Of a stretch of DNA of 64,000 bases, positions 61,175-64,000 are shown in pieces (positions within the stretch are counted from its first letter, which is position 1; the number at the start of each line of letters is the position of its first letter). The notes beneath the pieces are model-generated. The model saw only the letters and a program-made list of their open reading frames with translations, had not been told where the DNA came from and ran no database searches. A program made the translations under genes and the position numbers. Source of the stretch: Prochlorococcus marinus str. MIT 9211 (GTDB lineage Bacteria > Cyanobacteriota > Cyanobacteriia > PCC-6307 > Cyanobiaceae). The DNA is taken from positions 1,049,982 through 1,113,981 of the forward strand of contig NC_009976.1 of assembly GCF_000018585.1 (NCBI RefSeq), read 5' to 3'.

Positions 61175-61819
61175 TCAGTTTAGTTCTCTTGAATAAAGTC
61201 CTGATCTATTTAAAGCATTATTCAGCCATGGAAGACTTAGGCCTATAACATTGCTATAGCAACCATCAATAGAATTAATAAACAAGGCCCCTTTCCCCTC
61301 TATTGCAAATCCACCTGCACATTCCATTGGTTCATTACTGTCTACATAATCTTTTATTTCTTGATCAGAAACTTTTGCAAAGTTTATTTTTGTACTGACT
61401 ACTTCCTTAATCAAACCCTGAAAACCTTTTGAGCCAGATCTTTCAATTAAAGGTTCATGAAAAATCAAGCAATGACCTGTATGCAAAATTCCACTATTAG
61501 AAGACATCTTTTGCCAACGATTAATGGCATCTTGAAGAGTATTAGGTTTTCCATAAATCTCCCCATCAAACTCGAATAGCGAGTCACAACCAAGTACAAG
61601 GAAGAAGTTGTCTGAAGTATTTTGTGTTTGATATTTTTTAGAAACCTTAGAAGCCACAGATTTTGCTTTAGCAATAGCTAGTGATAGAGCTAAAACCTTA
61701 GGATGCGATGAACAAAACTTGCTCTCATCAACATCACTTACAATCACTTCATGAGAAATATTGACCTGATCCAACAAATTACTGCGTGCTTTAGAAGCAG
61801 AAGCAAGAATAAGAGTCAT
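61175..61819 (-). CDS. maf: Maf-like nucleotide pyrophosphatase
   Basis: 214 residues from the ATG at 61819 (MTLILASASKARSNLL); the frame extends upstream without a good start. 'LASASKARSNLLDQ' and 'VLGCDSLFEFDGEIYGKP' carry the family's SxxR and D residues, and 'PMECAGGFAIEGKGALFINSIDG' contains the central GG-F and G. Maf proteins hydrolyse non-canonical nucleotides to prevent incorporation. Convergent with psbC. Confidence 0.95.
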   Translation of the reverse strand: MTLILASASKARSNLLDQVNISHEVIVSDVDESKFCSSHPKVLALSLAIAKAKSVASKVSKKYQTQNTSDNFFLVLGCDSLFEFDGEIYGKPNTLQDAINRWQKMSSNSGILHTGHCLIFHEPLIERSGSKGFQGLIKEVVSTKINFAKVSDQEIKDYVDSNEPMECAGGFAIEGKGALFINSIDGCYSNVIGLSLPWLNNALNRSGLYSRELN

Positions 61820-61899
61820 AAAATAATCCTCTGTGAGAAGCGAATAGGATTTGAACCACAAAGACCATTGAAATTAAAACTATTTTTTTTCTAGATGCA

Positions 61900-62274
61900 A
61901 TGAATTTAATTGATAATCAAATTCTTGTTCGATCTACTAGAGCAATTAAATGCCTTGCATTAAATCAAAATTTCTATAAAGATATTGATTCCAATGGATT
62001 AACAGCTAAAGAAGTACTTGATATGAAGGAAAAATATTTGAAGACTAATTTACATAGGTTTCAAAGCTCTGAAGCACTAGAAGATACTTTTCGCTGGCTA
62101 ATCATATTAGGCGTACTAAGAAGAGAGGTTGATGGTCAAGGCTTAACCTCAAAAGTTCGACTAACACCATTAGGTCGACAAATTCTTGTCAAATGTCCTG
62201 AGCTACCAATTCAAAAAGCCAATTTCTTTGAGAAGGCTACAGATTTTCTCGTTCGAATATTTAGTTTTCTGTGA
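61900..62274 (+). CDS. Picocyanobacterial hypothetical protein upstream of cobQ
   Basis: 124 residues from an ATG. Soluble, helical and basic with 'LRREVDGQGLTSKVRLTPLGRQIL', a winged-helix-like 'LTPLGRQI' pattern. A DNA-binding role is conceivable but not shown. Its stop overlaps the GTG of cobQ (GTGA), so it is translated with it. It may regulate or accompany cobalamin synthesis. Confidence 0.6.
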   Translation: MNLIDNQILVRSTRAIKCLALNQNFYKDIDSNGLTAKEVLDMKEKYLKTNLHRFQSSEALEDTFRWLIILGVLRREVDGQGLTSKVRLTPLGRQILVKCPELPIQKANFFEKATDFLVRIFSFL

Positions 62275-63785
62275 AACAATCCTCAGCAAAAAAAGCATTA
62301 ATGATTCTTGGGACATCAAGCGGTTCAGGGAAATCTTTAATGGCTACAGCTATTTGTAGATTCCTGCAAAGTCATGGTGAAACAGTCTTGCCATTTAAAG
62401 GGCAAAATATGAGTAACAATGCATGGGTAGACAAGAATAATTGTGAAATGGCCTACTCCCAGGCTGTACAAGCATGGGCAGCAAAAATAGATCCCTTATG
62501 TTGCATGAATCCAATATTGCTAAAGCCAAAAGGTGATTCTATTAGTGAGGTGATTCACCTAGGTAAAAGTGTTGGAGTGACTAAGGCCAGAGAATACTAC
62601 GAAGACTGGTTTGCTCCAGGCTGGAAAGCAATTCAAAAAGGATTAAAAGAACTCAAATCTATCCATCCGCAAGGCAGACTGATAGTAGAAGGTGCTGGTA
62701 GTCCAGTAGAAATAAACCTCAAGCACAGAGACCTAACCAATTTACGTTTGGCACAATATATAAATGCCAACTGCCTATTAGTTGCAGATATTGAGCGAGG
62801 GGGTGTTTTTGCTCAATTAATAGGTACTCTTGCACTTCTTAGCTCAAGTGAAAGAAAACTAATAAAAGGAATAATAATTAATCGATTCAGAGGTGATTCA
62901 TCTCTATTTGATACCGGTCGAGAATGGATCGAGAAGGAAACAGGCATTCCTGTCTTAGGAGTAATGCCATGGCTAAATGAGCTCTTCCCAAAGGAAGACT
63001 CCTTGGATTTAATTGAAAGAGCTAAGAAAAAAAAATCAGCAGAAATTAACATCGTTGCCATAAGATTAAGTTCAATAAGCAATTTCTCTGACTTAGATCC
63101 ACTAGAAGCAGAGTCAACAATTAATATTCAATGGGTATTACCAGGTGGTTTACTTGGTAAACCAGATGCTGTGATTATCCCTGGCAGCAAAGAAACACTA
63201 AAAGACTTACAAGAATTAAAAGCGAGTGGGCTTGGAGATCAAATAAAAGATTATGCGATGAGTGGCGGTAATGTTTTAGGAATATGTGGAGGACTTCAAA
63301 TTCTTGGTGAAAGTCTGGAAGAAACTTATTGCGGTGAGAACTTACAGGCAGGCAAATCTTCTCTAAAGCTAGAAGGTCTAAATTTACTGCCAATTAAAAC
63401 AATCTTTAAACCTAAGAAGTCCCTTATCAATAGGGAGGTATTGGCTTTGTGGCCAGCAAAGTGTCAAGTTGAAGGTTTTGAGATTCATCATGGCATTAGT
63501 CATCTCAATAATGTCAAAAGCAATGAAACAAAACCATTCGCAGAAGACCCACTACTTGGTTGGGTTATATCAGATCCTGAGTCAGGAATTATTTGTGGTA
63601 CTTATCTTCATGGTGTATTTGAAAATGGAGAATGGCGAAGACATTGGATGAATGAAATAAGACAGAGGAAAGGGTTGCCTTTGCTAGGGATAAGAGAAGT
63701 TAACTATCGACATGAAAGAGATGAGATTATAAATCGACTAGCAGATTCATTCGCTAAGAATATCGATTTATCGCCGGTCCTATAA
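62271..63785 (+). CDS. cobQ: Adenosylcobyric acid synthase
   Basis: 504 residues from a GTG. N-terminal P-loop-like 'ILGTSSGSGKSLMATAICRF', the CobQ motif 'KGQNMSNNAWV', 'VEGAGSPVEINL', then the class I glutamine amidotransferase domain with nucleophile Cys in 'GICGGLQILG' and 'TYLHGVFENG'. It amidates four side chains of adenosylcobyrinic acid a,c-diamide, using ATP and glutamine. Cobalamin is needed by picocyanobacterial methionine synthase. Followed by a ferredoxin gene, 3 bp away. Confidence 0.98.
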   Translation: MKQSSAKKALMILGTSSGSGKSLMATAICRFLQSHGETVLPFKGQNMSNNAWVDKNNCEMAYSQAVQAWAAKIDPLCCMNPILLKPKGDSISEVIHLGKSVGVTKAREYYEDWFAPGWKAIQKGLKELKSIHPQGRLIVEGAGSPVEINLKHRDLTNLRLAQYINANCLLVADIERGGVFAQLIGTLALLSSSERKLIKGIIINRFRGDSSLFDTGREWIEKETGIPVLGVMPWLNELFPKEDSLDLIERAKKKKSAEINIVAIRLSSISNFSDLDPLEAESTINIQWVLPGGLLGKPDAVIIPGSKETLKDLQELKASGLGDQIKDYAMSGGNVLGICGGLQILGESLEETYCGENLQAGKSSLKLEGLNLLPIKTIFKPKKSLINREVLALWPAKCQVEGFEIHHGISHLNNVKSNETKPFAEDPLLGWVISDPESGIICGTYLHGVFENGEWRRHWMNEIRQRKGLPLLGIREVNYRHERDEIINRLADSFAKNIDLSPVL

Positions 63786-63788
63786 GAG

Positions 63789-64000
63789 ATGAAGAGAGGA
63801 CATGTTCACATAAAATGGCCTAATGGTTCTGAGTCAACTGTAAAAATTGGTTCTGACTGGCTGAAAGAAGCTAATAAGGTAGGGGTAGAAATCCCTACTG
63901 GATGCCTTAATGGTAGCTGCGGGGCTTGTGAGATCGAGGTTAACGGAGAAGTTATAAGGGCTTGTATAAGCTCAATTCCCAGCCAGGAAACAGGGCTTCT
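63789..64000 (+). CDS. [2Fe-2S] ferredoxin-like protein, partial (runs off right edge)
   Basis: Starts with an ATG at 63789, three bases after cobQ, and is open to the window end (70 residues seen). Cys at 39, 44, 47 and 59 in 'TGCLNGSCGACEIEVNGEVI' and 'RACISS' give C-x4-C-x2-C-x11-C. This spacing is that of CoxS-type domains, not of plant-type photosynthetic ferredoxin (last gap about 29). It probably carries electrons for a nearby enzyme; tight linkage suggests co-transcription with cobQ. Confidence 0.85.
   Translation, partial: MKRGHVHIKWPNGSESTVKIGSDWLKEANKVGVEIPTGCLNGSCGACEIEVNGEVIRACISSIPSQETGL

Noticed and set aside
61838-61860. GGTTCAAATCC-like string on the minus strand, as at a tRNA 3' end or phage attachment site
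   Set aside because: The five bases before and after do not pair as a T-stem (only two G-C pairs), and no acceptor, D or anticodon arms are present.
1-64000. CRISPR arrays, insertion sequences, rRNA and tRNA genes
   Set aside because: No regularly spaced repeats, no transposase frames and no convincing rRNA or tRNA segments were found while reading the window.

Overview
The window is AT-rich, densely packed chromosomal DNA from a marine picocyanobacterium. Three tandem genes for Pcb-type (prochlorophyte chlorophyll-binding) antenna proteins, three high-light-inducible (HLIP) genes, flavodoxin, psbD-psbC, petM, ycf4, ycf39 and the absence of phycobilisome genes point to Prochlorococcus. Several pcb copies argue for a low-light-adapted strain of the SS120/MIT9211 type; the exact strain cannot be fixed from sequence alone.

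Layout. 1-6 kb: end of an MFS transporter, a PfkB-type sugar kinase, small membrane proteins, a lumenal pentapeptide-repeat protein, a MIF-like tautomerase and flavodoxin. 6-12.4 kb: a light-harvesting island with three pcb genes on the minus strand, interleaved with three small single-helix proteins on the plus strand, then three hli genes. All three pcb genes share a conserved element of about 40 bp upstream, and the intergenic DNA holds unusual palindromes and hairpins. 12.5-24 kb: small, mostly picocyanobacteria-type proteins, a glutamine-II riboswitch in front of a 33-residue DUF4278 peptide, two Nif11-domain proteins, rpsU, an outer-membrane barrel and purT. 24-38 kb: stress and accessory genes (glutathione peroxidase, DCC oxidoreductase, an Nramp-like transporter without the usual metal motif, an RRM protein, a T4 DenV-like pyrimidine-dimer glycosylase, a 2OG-Fe(II) oxygenase, an AEC permease, an ABC-F ATPase) among many microproteins and a probable decayed lipoprotein gene.

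38-64 kb is core genome: ychF, an efflux adaptor, polA-cysS-dxr-ferredoxin (start/stop overlaps at two of the joints), pntA1-pntA2-pntB-hydrolase (overlapping starts and stops), the NTRC fusion (thioredoxin reductase plus thioredoxin), infA, ycf39, petM, ilvH, cyclophilin, ycf4, psbD-psbC (overlapping, GTG internal start), maf, cobQ and the start of a [2Fe-2S] ferredoxin.

How it fits together: photosystem and antenna genes (pcb, hli, psbD/C, petM, ycf4, ycf39) together with redox carriers (flavodoxin, ferredoxins, NTRC, transhydrogenase) dominate the recognisable functions. Flavodoxin lies directly downstream of a pcb gene, the same order as isiA-isiB in other cyanobacteria, which suggests iron-responsive antenna remodelling. 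The least explained system is the pcb island: a family of small proteins sharing an LDFATQLPHPSDIG block is found only between the pcb genes here. Many genes under 60 codons were called by reading the sequence directly; their functions are unknown.
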